Shown here in pieces: positions 36,291 through 45,676 of a stretch of DNA of 64,000 bases. Position numbers and translations under genes: made by a program. Each line of letters begins with the position of its first letter. Within the stretch, counting starts at the first letter, position 1. The notes below the pieces were generated by a model. That model had not been told where the DNA came from. It searched no databases and was given only the letters and a program-made list of their open reading frames with translations. Source of the DNA: an uncultured Cellvibrionales bacterium (lineage in GTDB: Bacteria > Pseudomonadota > Gammaproteobacteria > Pseudomonadales > Cellvibrionaceae); the NCBI GenBank assembly GCA_913020115.1, contig CAJWBQ010000026.1, positions 1 through 64,000 of the forward strand, read 5' to 3'.

Positions 36291-37676
36291 ATGATGGTCT
36301 TTCATACACTGAGAGATTCTATGGGCCAGCCCTCCCCCCAAATAAATCCTAAGATCAAATCGCCCTCAATGATGGCCAGCGTTTGGTCCATTGCCGGCCC
36401 GTCCATTGGGGTTTTCCTAATGGCCACCATTGCCGGTGTGCTGATTATTAAAATTGTCTCGGGCTTGGGCACTCCGGCGGTAGCGGCCGTTACCGCAGGT
36501 CAGCGAATTAATTTTGTGCTGGTGGCCATGCTCATGGGTTTGGGGGCTGCTACTACCGCTCTAGTCTCTCGTGCTTGGGGCGCAAAAAACCCTGAGCTTG
36601 CCACTGCCTACGCGCGCTTAGGTCTTGTTAGCGGCATCATCATCGCTTTGATTATTGCCGCATTCAGCGCCTTTTTTGCCCCCGAGATTAGTCATTTTTT
36701 TAAACTCGATGATGTTTCAGCGCCCTTGGCGGTTTCCTACATCCGCTGGATGAGTTTGTTTGCCGTTTCACAATCCATACTCATGGTACTGAGCACGGCC
36801 TGCCGATCCATCGGCGACGCAAAAACGCCGCTCTACCTTGGCTTGTTTGGTCATAGCAGCAGCGTATTTCTGGCCTGGGCACTCACCTACGGAAAATTGG
36901 GTTTACCGGCGATGGGGATTCAAGGCGCAGCCATTGGCTGGGGGGTGGCGTTTAGCCTATGCGCTTTTGCCTATTTGGCTCTGTGGATGAACAACCGTCT
37001 GCAATTAGGCTTTTCTCTGTCGGCACAAGCACCCAAAGCGGATCTTTCTCGATTTATTCGAGTGTGCATGCCCGCCACCATTGAACAGTTCATGATGCAG
37101 GCCGCCATGTTGGTGTTTGTTTGGTTTGTGGCCCGCCATGGCACAGAGGCTTTTGCGGCCTACGGTATAGGCATCAGCCTGCTCTCGGTCACCATCGTTA
37201 TTGGTATGGGGTTTTCCATTGCCGCAGCCTCACTGGTGGGTCAATCACTGGGCGCAGGTGACCGCGAAGGCGCCATTGAGAGCGGCTACAGCGCCTTGCG
37301 ACTAGCACTGGTCACTATGACCATCCTCGGCGCTTTAACCTCATTTTTCTCCACAGAGCTCGCGCGTCTATTGGTAGACGACCCTGAGGTGGTGAGGCTT
37401 ACAGCGTTATTTGTGCTCATTCTGGGGCTTGCTCAGCCAATACTCGCCATAGATTTAGTCTTGGGAGGCGCCATGCGCGGCGCCGGCGATACACGTTTCC
37501 CACTGTTCGCGGGCTTAATCTCGGCTGTTTTTATTCGCCTTACCTTAGCCGGGATCGCCACTTGGTTGGAATTACCTGTACAGTGGATTTACTCGGTATT
37601 CATGGCAGACCAGTTGGTGAAGTCTACAATTATAGTGTGGCGTTACCGAGGGCTGCGCTGGCTGCGGGCGCTCTAA
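36291..37676 (+). CDS. MATE-family efflux transporter
   Basis: 461 residues with about 12 membrane helices in two similar halves, typical of the MATE/NorM fold (MLMGLGAATTALVSRAWGAKN in the first half; GMGFSIAAASLVGQSLGAGD in the second; LGGAMRGAGDTRFPL near the end). The ATG at 36291 adds ~15 residues before a second start candidate at 36321 (MGQPSPQ). It exports cationic compounds using Na+ or H+. It starts 28 bp after the peptidase gene. Confidence 0.92.
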   Translation: MMVFHTLRDSMGQPSPQINPKIKSPSMMASVWSIAGPSIGVFLMATIAGVLIIKIVSGLGTPAVAAVTAGQRINFVLVAMLMGLGAATTALVSRAWGAKNPELATAYARLGLVSGIIIALIIAAFSAFFAPEISHFFKLDDVSAPLAVSYIRWMSLFAVSQSILMVLSTACRSIGDAKTPLYLGLFGHSSSVFLAWALTYGKLGLPAMGIQGAAIGWGVAFSLCAFAYLALWMNNRLQLGFSLSAQAPKADLSRFIRVCMPATIEQFMMQAAMLVFVWFVARHGTEAFAAYGIGISLLSVTIVIGMGFSIAAASLVGQSLGAGDREGAIESGYSALRLALVTMTILGALTSFFSTELARLLVDDPEVVRLTALFVLILGLAQPILAIDLVLGGAMRGAGDTRFPLFAGLISAVFIRLTLAGIATWLELPVQWIYSVFMADQLVKSTIIVWRYRGLRWLRAL

Positions 37677-37789
37677 ACTGAAATACTTGCTTGATAGAGC
37701 GCTAAGTTATTAATATTATTAACAAACTATAAAATTAGCTGGCTTGCATTGTTTACTGGACGCAAGCCCGTCACATGAGAGCACACCGG

Positions 37790-39040
37790 ATGTCAGAGCC
37801 CAAAAAACCTTCCACAGCTGATATATTGGCTCAATATTCGCCCTTCGACGGCATCGATCGCAAACTTTTAGGTTTATTGGCTAAAGACGTAGACATTCGT
37901 TCTGCTGAGAGCGGGCACACTTTATTTAGAGCGGGCGACTACGACGCCGATGAATTTTACCTGATAAAAGGTAGCGTTAAACTCAAAGCTCAAGACGGCC
38001 GCGAAAGTCTAATCAGCTCTGGGCAAAACAATGCCCGCCACCCCATTGCCCGCCTGCGGCCGAGAATGTACACAGCCGTAGCCGCCGGAAAAATAGACTT
38101 CTTTGTTGTTAGCGCCTCAGTACTTGACGAATTACAGCGCAGCTTACGCGGCCTGAGCGAAGAGCTCGTGGTGCAGGAAATGCAACAAAAGGCTGGGGAA
38201 GAAGGTCACGCCTTAATGTTTGAGTTCGAGCAAGAGCTCAAGGCAGGCCGCTTTATTTTGCCCAGCTTACCGGAGGTAGCGTTTCGAATTCGTGAAATGC
38301 TCGCCAACCAAGATTGCAATATGTCAGACGTGGCCAAACTGGTGAACACCGACCCCGCCATTGCCACCAAACTGGTCAAGGTGGCCAATAGCGCTCTCTA
38401 TCGAGGCGTCAGCCCTTGCGAAGACACCTTGGCGGCCATATCACGCTTGGGCCTTATCACCACGAAACAGTTGGTGACTAGCTTCGCCGTGCTGTCTCTA
38501 TTTGAAACTAAGTCGCACATCTTTAAAGATCGCATGCGCAACATCTGGAAGCAGAGTGTTAATGTCGCCGCCTACAGTTATGTTATTGCCAAGCAACTCC
38601 CCGCCTTTAACCCTGAAGAGGCGTTGTTAGCAGGTCTGATTCACGCCATAGGCGAAATTGTGGTGCTAACCTACGCTGAACGTTTTTATGACCTCACCAC
38701 TGATGAGAATCGCCTAAGTTTAACCACCACGGCACTGCGCGGTCCGGTGGGCGGCATGGTATTAGAACGCTGGGGCTTTTCGAGTGAATTAGTCACAGTG
38801 GCCAAAGAGTCCGGCAATTGGCTGCGAGATAACAACGACGCCTTCGATTATTGCGATCTAGTGCAAGTGGCTGTGCTCTATTCCACTCAAGGCAGTGACG
38901 GCATTCCCAGTCTGCCGACCGAAAGCTCTGTGCCCGCCTTTGTACGGCTTGCTAAGCGTCAACTAACGCCCGAGCAAATCAATGTGATTGTTCGCGAAGC
39001 CGAAGCACAAATCGCCGAACTTAGGCAGATTGTTCAGTAG
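37790..39040 (+). CDS. HDOD-domain signalling protein with cyclic-nucleotide-binding-like domain
   Basis: 416 residues from the ATG at 37790 (MSEPKKPSTADILAQ); a start five codons upstream (37775) is possible. The N-terminal ~110 residues resemble a Crp-type cNMP-binding fold (HTLFRAGDYDADEFYLIKGSVKLK). Residues ~150-350 are an HDOD domain (LPSLPEVAFRIREMLANQDCNMSDVAKLVNTDPAIATKLVKVANSA in pieces; LLAGLIHAIGEIVV). HDOD proteins lack HD-GYP phosphodiesterase residues and act in signalling. Its TAG overlaps the GTG of the next gene by one base, implying translational coupling to the channel. Confidence 0.87.
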   Translation: MSEPKKPSTADILAQYSPFDGIDRKLLGLLAKDVDIRSAESGHTLFRAGDYDADEFYLIKGSVKLKAQDGRESLISSGQNNARHPIARLRPRMYTAVAAGKIDFFVVSASVLDELQRSLRGLSEELVVQEMQQKAGEEGHALMFEFEQELKAGRFILPSLPEVAFRIREMLANQDCNMSDVAKLVNTDPAIATKLVKVANSALYRGVSPCEDTLAAISRLGLITTKQLVTSFAVLSLFETKSHIFKDRMRNIWKQSVNVAAYSYVIAKQLPAFNPEEALLAGLIHAIGEIVVLTYAERFYDLTTDENRLSLTTTALRGPVGGMVLERWGFSSELVTVAKESGNWLRDNNDAFDYCDLVQVAVLYSTQGSDGIPSLPTESSVPAFVRLAKRQLTPEQINVIVREAEAQIAELRQIVQ

Positions 39041-40242
39041 TGCTTGATACCCTAAACAACTTTCTTCCCCCGCTAAGCCAAGCACAGTGGTCTGTGCACG
39101 GCTTGGTGTTTGCACTCAACATTCTGCTGTTTATTTTCGCCCGTCCCATTATGAATCTTGTGGAAACGGGCCGAGACAACGACGCAAAAATTCGAATTTT
39201 TAAATCTTTAAACGTTTTGGTATTGATTCTCCATAGCGTTGACCTCGTGATTGTTGGCAGCAATAAAGATTACGAAAATTATTTTATTAAGTTTGGCATG
39301 TCCTTGATGACCGTATACGGGGCGCTGTTTTTCTATAGCTTGTGCTCGTATTTTTCTCGCAAAAAGTTTGGCCTGGAAAAAGAACTGGACAGCACAACCC
39401 TGTTTTTAGACACCTACAGCAGCCGCTTAGTGGACATCATTCTCCTAGTGTTTGTAGTCTTAACCACCATTCTTATTTTGATCAACCTCTGGGGCGCCAA
39501 CAGCCTACTTGAAACCACCGGTATCTTTGGTGTAATTGCGGCATTCCTAGCCTTTACCAGCAATATCTGGGCGCCTGATATTATCAGTGGCTTAATCATC
39601 CTCAATACCGAAATTTTGGAAGACGGTGACGTGGTGGTGATTGACGGTTACAAAGACGAATATGTGATCAGCAAGGTGTCGTTCATTTACATTATTCTCT
39701 ACGACATTCGCAATAACCATCGCACGCTAATCCGCAACAGCCGCTTTATTCAAAGCAAAATTGATAACTTAAGTCGAGTTGCCAGCACCGACGGCGTTCG
39801 CCAAGCACTGCGCTACAACATAGCTTATCCCGCCATTGCCGATGGCACTCGCGAGGAACGCGGGGCGGCATTGGAGCAGTTCAAATTAAAGGTAGACAAG
39901 GTTTTTGAGCGCAGCTATGAAATTGCCGATGAAGACTTGGACGTAAAAATAAATCGCAACCGCAGCTTTGAGTGGAGCTTAACGCAGACGGGAAATTACG
40001 CACTGGAATACACTTTGTGGATTTATCTTGAACGCATTCCCAATACAAAAATTACCGCTAAAATACGCAAGCACTTGATGGGCACAGTCTATAAAGTTAA
40101 TGAGGCTGTCTACACCGCATCTGTGCTGGAGAATATCGATCTTTCGACACCAGATTTGAGCTTATTACAGGGCTCCGTTAATCTTGAGAGACCGCGCTCT
40201 GAACAAGCCATCAAGCCCTTCGAAAAATCAGTTTCTGAGTAA
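39040..40242 (+). CDS. MscS-like mechanosensitive channel family protein
   Basis: 400 residues from a GTG start that overlaps the HDOD stop. Four to five membrane helices occupy residues ~15-185. The pore-lining helix and following beta domain read GIFGVIAAFLAFTSNIWAPDIISGLIILNTEILEDGDVVVIDGYKDEYVI when taken in pieces, typical of MscS-like proteins. The C-terminal ~170 residues form the cytosolic cage. Such channels release solutes on osmotic downshift. The coupling with an HDOD/cNMP-binding protein suggests regulated gating or co-regulation; this is inference. Confidence 0.82.
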   Translation: MLDTLNNFLPPLSQAQWSVHGLVFALNILLFIFARPIMNLVETGRDNDAKIRIFKSLNVLVLILHSVDLVIVGSNKDYENYFIKFGMSLMTVYGALFFYSLCSYFSRKKFGLEKELDSTTLFLDTYSSRLVDIILLVFVVLTTILILINLWGANSLLETTGIFGVIAAFLAFTSNIWAPDIISGLIILNTEILEDGDVVVIDGYKDEYVISKVSFIYIILYDIRNNHRTLIRNSRFIQSKIDNLSRVASTDGVRQALRYNIAYPAIADGTREERGAALEQFKLKVDKVFERSYEIADEDLDVKINRNRSFEWSLTQTGNYALEYTLWIYLERIPNTKITAKIRKHLMGTVYKVNEAVYTASVLENIDLSTPDLSLLQGSVNLERPRSEQAIKPFEKSVSE

Positions 40243-40262
40243 GTTATCAATCGCTTTCGAAG

Positions 40263-40297
40263 CGCCGACATACGTGGTACTACCTCGTACATCGGCG
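40263..40297. terminator. Imperfect hairpin between convergent genes
   Basis: GCCGACATACGTGGTA and TACCTCGTACATCGGC form a long interrupted stem between the channel gene and the convergent GST gene, so it may end both transcripts. No strong T-run is present. Confidence 0.4.
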
Positions 40298-40309
40298 TAG
40301 TATTTCGAT

Positions 40310-40927
40310 CTATTCAACCGCTCTTTCTACAGCCGCCTTAAACGCTGGGCGCGCTTTATTGCGCTCAACATAAGCGTTCAATGTCGGGTAGTTTTCCAAC
40401 TGCCCCAAACGCTGCGCCATGGCCACCGCGTAGCAAATTCCAAAATCGGCACCGCTTATTTTGTCGCCGAGAATGTAATCGTTATCGCCTAACTGATTGG
40501 CAATGTGACCTAGGTGCAAGCCAATTTCCGCTTGGCTGAAGCCGCTCAAAATAGCGCTGGGCGATGGGTCGCGCAGCAGTAACATGTTGATTAATAGCGG
40601 TGCAAATACCGAACCCTCAGAATAGTGTAACCACTGAGAGTACGTAGCCCAGGCCTTCAGGTCACTGCGGGCTGGGGCAAATTTCATGTCGGTATCGAAT
40701 TTTTCCAGAAGGTAGCCCGTGATGGCACCGGATTCTGTCAATACTAAGCCCTCATCTTCAATCACCGGCGATTTACCCAGAGGATGAATCACTTTCAGGT
40801 CGTCGCCAGCTCGCATGGTCTCTGGGTGGCGCAGATATTCTTTCAAATTGTACTCTATGCCCAGCTCTTCAAGCAGCCATACCGTAAAAATGGAGCGCCC
40901 TATTCTTAGATGATGAATGGTTAGCAT
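40310..40927 (-). CDS. Glutathione S-transferase
   Basis: 205 residues from the ATG at 40927 with AAGGA 8 nt upstream; the frame extends to 41050 but would cross the regulatory region. The N-terminal thioredoxin-like domain (LRIGRSIFTVWLLEELGIEYNLKEY; LGKSPVIEDEGLVLTESGAITGYLLEKF, with the Glu-Ser glutathione contact in TESGAI) and the C-terminal helical domain (GADFGICYAVAMAQRLGQLENYPTLNAYVER) are complete. It is divergent from the TetR gene, with a palindrome between them, so it is a likely target of that regulator. Confidence 0.92.
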   Translation of the reverse strand: MLTIHHLRIGRSIFTVWLLEELGIEYNLKEYLRHPETMRAGDDLKVIHPLGKSPVIEDEGLVLTESGAITGYLLEKFDTDMKFAPARSDLKAWATYSQWLHYSEGSVFAPLLINMLLLRDPSPSAILSGFSQAEIGLHLGHIANQLGDNDYILGDKISGADFGICYAVAMAQRLGQLENYPTLNAYVERNKARPAFKAAVERAVE

Positions 40928-41032
40928 TTCTGTAATCCTTATTGGCTCTGTGCTCGGCTTATGCCGGACTCTGAGAGGTAAAATGGGTAGAAATTCACAC
41001 TTTTTGACGAGTGATGAAGCGATTTTGAATAT

Positions 41033-41055
41033 TATAATTGACAGTGTCAATATAA
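41033..41055. promoter_or_regulatory. Palindromic operator between gst and tetR
   Basis: ATTGACAGTGTCAAT (41037-41051) is a perfect 7-1-7 palindrome, extended by AT-rich, partly symmetric flanks (TATA/ATAA). It lies 58 bp upstream of the TetR gene and 110 bp upstream of gst, the usual place for a TetR-family self-regulated site. It also supplies a TTGACA -35 hexamer. Confidence 0.7.
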
Positions 41056-41109
41056 AATATCACCATACGCACCTCAGCATCCATACTCCGTCTTCATCTC
41101 AGGACTCAC

Positions 41110-41751
41110 ATGCCCAAAGTTTTAACGCCTGAAGAAATTATTTGTTTTCGCAACCGCATGTGTGACCACGCATTGGCGTCGTTTGCAAAGCACGGAGTTG
41201 AGGGCATTACTCTGCGGGGCCTAGCGGCTGATTTGAGCTGTAGCCGCACCACCCCCTACCGCTATTTTAAGAATAAGGCCGATATTGTGGCTGCGCTTCG
41301 CCAGCGTGAATTTGGGCGCATGGCCCAGACTCTAGAGATCGCATTAGAGGCAGAGTCTGATATTGAGAAGCAACTGACGGCCCTGGCCTCAGCTTATTTA
41401 CGCTTCGCCATTGAACAGCCCAATACCTACAGGGTGATGTACCAAGTAGACCAGCAAGATTCTGAAGAATATCCAGAGCTGGCAGCAGAAATTTTGCGCA
41501 GCGGTGAGCCTATTCGCAGCGTGGTAAACAGAGCGGTGCAGGAAGGCCGACTGCACGGCGATCCTCTAAACATTAGTTATGTGTTGTGGGCCGGCTTGCA
41601 CGGGCTCATTTCACTGCACCTGTCCAGTTTGTTGGGCGACGAGAGAGACATTGAAGAGCTAGCGAGGGCAATGATTCGTTCATTGGGCCGCGCGGTATCG
41701 ACAAGCCCCAGTGAGATGCCCGCCGCGCGGCGGGCTCCACAAGATTCATAA
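41110..41751 (+). CDS. TetR-family transcriptional regulator
   Basis: 213 residues. The N-terminal HTH (FAKHGVEGITLRGLAADLSCSRTTPYRYFKNKADIVAALR) is a canonical TetR DNA-binding domain. The C-terminal region fits the TetR C_33/WHG type seen in regulators next to oxidoreductases. It starts a block of tetR-OYE reductase-MFS genes in the same direction and faces gst, suggesting control of a response to a reactive electrophile or toxic compound. The ligand is unknown. Confidence 0.92.
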   Translation: MPKVLTPEEIICFRNRMCDHALASFAKHGVEGITLRGLAADLSCSRTTPYRYFKNKADIVAALRQREFGRMAQTLEIALEAESDIEKQLTALASAYLRFAIEQPNTYRVMYQVDQQDSEEYPELAAEILRSGEPIRSVVNRAVQEGRLHGDPLNISYVLWAGLHGLISLHLSSLLGDERDIEELARAMIRSLGRAVSTSPSEMPAARRAPQDS

Positions 41752-41778
41752 CATTACGTAAATTAAGAAGGAACCATT

Positions 41779-42882
41779 ATGAGTAACTCCACCGACTCGC
41801 TGTTTAAGCCTTTCAGCTTGAATGAGCTTAGCCTTGAAAACCGCATTGTTATGGCCCCCATGACCCGCAGCTTTTCACCCGACGGCATTGCCACTGAAGA
41901 CGTAGCGGGCTACTACGGGCGTCGCGCCCAAGGTGGCACCGGCTTGATTATCACTGAAGGCACTACCATCAACGATCCTGTGGCCACCATGGACGGACGT
42001 ATTCCACGCATTCACGGCGAACAACCACTGGCTGGCTGGGAGAAATCCATAAAAGCTGTGCACGCGGCGGGCGGTAAAATTATGCCTCAGTTGTGGCACG
42101 TGGGCATGGCCCGCAATCAAGAGAGCGCACCTTCACCTGAGCTGCCCAGTGTTGGTCCTTCGGGCCTTGTTAAGCCTGGCAAAAAAATCAGTGAGCCTAT
42201 GACCGTTGCCCAAATTGAAGGCCTGATTACTGGCTTTGCGAACGCCGCGGCCGACGCTCAGCGCATTGGTTTTGACGGCATTGAAATTCACGGTGCCCAC
42301 GGCTACTTAGTTGACCAATTCTTCTGGAGCGGCACCAACGAGCGCACTGACGAATGGGGCGGCAGCATGGCCAACCGCAGTCGTTTCGCAGTAGAGATTA
42401 TCAAGGCAATCCGCGCCGCTACGGGTCCTAACTTTCCGATTGTGTTCCGCTATTCGCAATGGAAGCAACAAGACTACACCGCTCGCTTAGCGGAAACTCC
42501 ACAGTTGCTAGAAGAATTTTTGGCACCCTTAACCGATGCCGGTGTTGATATTTTCCATTGTTCCCAGCGTCGCTACTGGGAATCTGAGTTTGGTGATGAA
42601 GGTTTGAACTTGGCCGGCTGGACTAAAAAGCTCACTGGAAAATCCACCATCACTGTGGGCTCTGTCGGCTTGAATGGCGATTTCTTTGGCGCATTTGCAG
42701 GTAAAGGCTCTGAAACTCGCTCTATCGACGACCTGATTGAGCGTCTCGACAAGGGTGAATTTGATCTAGTAGGTGTAGGTCGTGCATTGCTGCAAGACCC
42801 CAACTGGGCCAACAAGATTCGTGAAGGCCAACTGGACGAGCTCAGTGAATATTCAGGGGACGCGCTCGCGACCTTGTCGTAA
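41779..42882 (+). CDS. NADH:flavin oxidoreductase, Old Yellow Enzyme family
   Basis: 367 residues. It begins LFKPFSLNELSLENRIVMAPMTRS, the FMN-binding start of OYE proteins. GYYGRRAQGGTGLIITEG, QLWHVGMA, EIHGAHGYLVDQFFWSGTNERTDEWGGSMANRSRF (in pieces) with the substrate-binding His-Gly-Ala-His, and GVGRALLQDPNW are all intact. Such enzymes reduce alpha,beta-unsaturated carbonyls. AAGAAGGA lies before the ATG. It lies between tetR and an MFS exporter, consistent with a detoxification operon. Confidence 0.9.
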   Translation: MSNSTDSLFKPFSLNELSLENRIVMAPMTRSFSPDGIATEDVAGYYGRRAQGGTGLIITEGTTINDPVATMDGRIPRIHGEQPLAGWEKSIKAVHAAGGKIMPQLWHVGMARNQESAPSPELPSVGPSGLVKPGKKISEPMTVAQIEGLITGFANAAADAQRIGFDGIEIHGAHGYLVDQFFWSGTNERTDEWGGSMANRSRFAVEIIKAIRAATGPNFPIVFRYSQWKQQDYTARLAETPQLLEEFLAPLTDAGVDIFHCSQRRYWESEFGDEGLNLAGWTKKLTGKSTITVGSVGLNGDFFGAFAGKGSETRSIDDLIERLDKGEFDLVGVGRALLQDPNWANKIREGQLDELSEYSGDALATLS

Positions 42883-42893
42883 GCTTAAACTCT

Positions 42894-44090
42894 ATGAATG
42901 AGACTCCCGCCGCAGCCGTTTTAGCCAAGCGTACACTCTTGGTTTCTGTTGCGGCGGTGGGTTTTGCACAAACCGTTTTATTCGCCATATTAGCGCCTCT
43001 CGGTCGAGAAATTGGCCTAGTAGAAATGCAAATTGGCGCCATCATTTCATCATCCTCACTCACTCTGTTTTTGATTAGCCCTATTTGGGGCCGCGCCAGT
43101 GACGTGTGGGGAAGACGCAAAATTCTGCTGATTGGTCTGTTTGGCTATTCCGTAGGCACCATATTCTTTGCCGGAGTATTTCAAGCTGCCCTGCTCGGCT
43201 ACTTAATTCCGCTCACGGCTTTCATTGCCTTAACCATTGCCCGCATTGGCAACGCCACCGTTATGGCCGCTGTTATGCCAGCGTCCAATGCTTATATGGC
43301 CGACATCACCACCGTGGCCAATCGAACCAAAGGCATGGGCGCGCTGGGCGCTGCGACCAACATAGGCTCCATTTTAGGGCCAGCCATTGGCGGCCTAATG
43401 GCCGGTATTACGCTGCTAACGCCACTGTATTTTTCAGCATTTCTCACATTAGTGGCGGCTTTTCTAGCCCTTAAAACTTTGCCTGAACAAGCCAAAAAAC
43501 CCCTTACCAGTAAACCTGAACGACTCAAATACACCGACCCAAGAATTTTCCCTTTTGTAGTTGCTGGGGTATTTTTATTTATGGGTTTTGCCATTGTTCA
43601 ACAAACGGTGGCCTTTCGTTTTCAAGACACCTTGAATCTCAGCGGCACGCAAACTGCACAAATTGTGGGCATCAGTATGATGTTTTCGGCAGCGGCTTCA
43701 CTGTTTGTACAACTAGTACTTATTCCTCGCTTGGGCCTGCAGCCGTTTATGATGCTGAGGCTGTCCATGCCCATGATGATGATCGCCTTTGCCATGATGG
43801 CCGTCGGTGATACAAGAATGGTGTTTACTCTAGCTATGGTGATTCAAGGCCTTGGCATGGGGCTCGCAGGCCCTGGCTTTATGGCCGGTGCCTCACTCGC
43901 AGTATCAAGTGAAGAACAAGGTGCCGTGGCGGGTGTGGCGGCTTCTTGCCCGCCACTCGGCTTTGCCATTGGCCCCTTACTCGGCACCTTTTTATATTCA
44001 ACAAACCCCGCCTTACCTTATTGGTTTGCCTGCGCCACTTATGGCGCTTTGTTTCTATTTACCCTCGCAGTAAAAGAGAAAAAATCGTAG
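42894..44090 (+). CDS. MFS transporter
   Basis: 398 residues with about 12 membrane helices. The loop 2-3 signature appears as SPIWGRASDVWGRRKILLIG, and the exporter-type antiporter motif C-like segment as GALGAATNIGSILGPAIGGLMAG. This suggests a drug/H+ antiporter-type exporter. It starts 11 bp after the OYE gene, so it is very likely co-transcribed. The substrate is unknown. Confidence 0.88.
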   Translation: MNETPAAAVLAKRTLLVSVAAVGFAQTVLFAILAPLGREIGLVEMQIGAIISSSSLTLFLISPIWGRASDVWGRRKILLIGLFGYSVGTIFFAGVFQAALLGYLIPLTAFIALTIARIGNATVMAAVMPASNAYMADITTVANRTKGMGALGAATNIGSILGPAIGGLMAGITLLTPLYFSAFLTLVAAFLALKTLPEQAKKPLTSKPERLKYTDPRIFPFVVAGVFLFMGFAIVQQTVAFRFQDTLNLSGTQTAQIVGISMMFSAAASLFVQLVLIPRLGLQPFMMLRLSMPMMMIAFAMMAVGDTRMVFTLAMVIQGLGMGLAGPGFMAGASLAVSSEEQGAVAGVAASCPPLGFAIGPLLGTFLYSTNPALPYWFACATYGALFLFTLAVKEKKS

Positions 44091-44142
44091 TTACTTGTCT
44101 GGCATTGGACCCAACTTAGTAAGAACTTACCAATGCGCGAAA

Positions 44143-45615
44143 CTACAAACTGTCCTGCGCATTCTTAATTAGCTGATAATAAACTTTAACGGCATTGAGA
44201 TAACTTTCCGTGGCTACTTTTTCGTTGGTGCCATGGAAGCCCGCAATTTCATCTGGGCCTAACTCTAAACCAATAAAACGAAAACTCGCATCCGACACTT
44301 CGTTAAAATAACGCGCATCAGTAGCACCCACCACCAACTTTGGCGCCACCACTAAACGCTCACTGCCCACCACCTGCCACACGGTTTTTTCCAGTAACTT
44401 GTAAGCTGACGAGCCTGTGTCAGCCACTGGCGATGGGTTGGCATTGAAACCGTGCTTGCTGATCTCAATGTTTTCATCGTCAATAATTTCTCTTACCATG
44501 GCCTGAACCGAGTCAGTTGTATCGCCAGGTAGAATCCGAAAATTCACCACCGCTTTAGCCTCAATAGGCAAAACATTATCGCGAACACTGCCACTGATCA
44601 TGGTAGCGGCTGTGGTAGTACGCATCATGGCGTTCATCTGCGGGTCAGCTCTCAGTACTTTTTCCGCGGGGGTATTCAACAACCACAAATTGGCAAACAT
44701 CATGCGCTGGTAAAATGGTACGTTGTTACCCAAGGCCTGCACAAAGCGTTTGATGTATTGCAGATCCGCGGGCAAAGGATTGTTTTCTAACTGCACAATG
44801 GCGCGGGCAAGCAAGCCAACCGCAGTATGAGCCGGCGGCTGTGAAGAGTGACCACCTAATGAACGCGCTGTGAGTTCAAGACTGAGAAAACCTTTTTCAG
44901 CGGGACCAATGGCGGCAATCACTGCCTGGGTGCCGGGCATCACGTCGCGAGCAATGGCGCCCCCTTCGTCAAGTAAAAAGGCCAGCTGCACACCTTCGGC
45001 CGCTAACTTCTGGGCAATTTGCTTAGCGCCTTGCTTACCACTCACCTCTTCATCGTGACCGAAGGCCAAATAGGTGGTGCGCTCAGGCGTAAAGCCATCT
45101 CTCAATAAGGTTTCTACGGCCTCTAAAATACCAATGACACTGGCCTTGTCATCGACGGCACCTCGCCCCCAGACAAAACCATCGGCTATGTCACCGGCAT
45201 AAGGAGGGTGAGCCCACTCCTCTTCTGTGCCTGGCACAACTGGCACAACGTCCTGGTGGGCCAACAAGAGAATGGGGGCTAAGGCTTTGTCTCGCCCTTC
45301 CCAGCGAAACAAAAGGCTGTGCTCATTCACAAGTTCATAGGGGATTTCTGCAAATGTGCGGGGGAAGCTCGCTTCTAGATATTCGCGAAAGGCGATGAAT
45401 ACAGGCCAGTCAACCAGCTCGCCATTTGCGTTAGAAATCGTGGGAAAAGTTAGGGCTTTAGCGAAACGATCTAAGGCTGCTTGGTTCTCTAAGCCCACAT
45501 CCACCTTAGCGATCTTCGCGCTCTCATTAGTCGTGGTGAAACTCAAGGTTCGCATCACCAATACGGCCACTAACAACAGAAAAAGAACGCCAACAAAGCT
45601 TAATATTTTTTTCAT
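44143..45615 (-). CDS. M20-family metallopeptidase (carboxypeptidase S/PM20D1-like)
   Basis: 490 residues with an N-terminal membrane segment (ILSFVGVLFLLLVAVLVMRTL), so it is probably membrane-anchored and periplasmic. Zinc ligands and catalytic residues of M20 are visible: LLAHQDVVPVVPGTEEEWAHPPYAGDIADGFVWGRGAVDDK in pieces (His, Asp), GHDEEVSGKQGAKQ (Glu pair) and the dimerisation domain after GHSSQPPAHTAVGLLA. AGFHGTNEKV holds the last His. It resembles PM20D1/CPS1 enzymes that hydrolyse N-acyl amino acids or peptides. Confidence 0.92.
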   Translation of the reverse strand: MKKILSFVGVLFLLLVAVLVMRTLSFTTTNESAKIAKVDVGLENQAALDRFAKALTFPTISNANGELVDWPVFIAFREYLEASFPRTFAEIPYELVNEHSLLFRWEGRDKALAPILLLAHQDVVPVVPGTEEEWAHPPYAGDIADGFVWGRGAVDDKASVIGILEAVETLLRDGFTPERTTYLAFGHDEEVSGKQGAKQIAQKLAAEGVQLAFLLDEGGAIARDVMPGTQAVIAAIGPAEKGFLSLELTARSLGGHSSQPPAHTAVGLLARAIVQLENNPLPADLQYIKRFVQALGNNVPFYQRMMFANLWLLNTPAEKVLRADPQMNAMMRTTTAATMISGSVRDNVLPIEAKAVVNFRILPGDTTDSVQAMVREIIDDENIEISKHGFNANPSPVADTGSSAYKLLEKTVWQVVGSERLVVAPKLVVGATDARYFNEVSDASFRFIGLELGPDEIAGFHGTNEKVATESYLNAVKVYYQLIKNAQDSL

Positions 45616-45676
45616 TATTATACCCAGCGATTGTGATAAAAAATTACTGGGCGAGATCTTACCGTATTCAAGGAGC

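Noticed and set aside
40928..41050. 41-residue N-terminal extension of the glutathione S-transferase
   Set aside because: It would run through the palindromic operator and the AT-rich promoter region; the ATG at 40927 has a ribosome site and starts at the usual thioredoxin-fold position.
44102..44142. Small hairpin (GTAAG/CTTAC) between MFS and M20 genes as terminator
   Set aside because: The stem is only five to eight weak pairs with no T-run on either strand.
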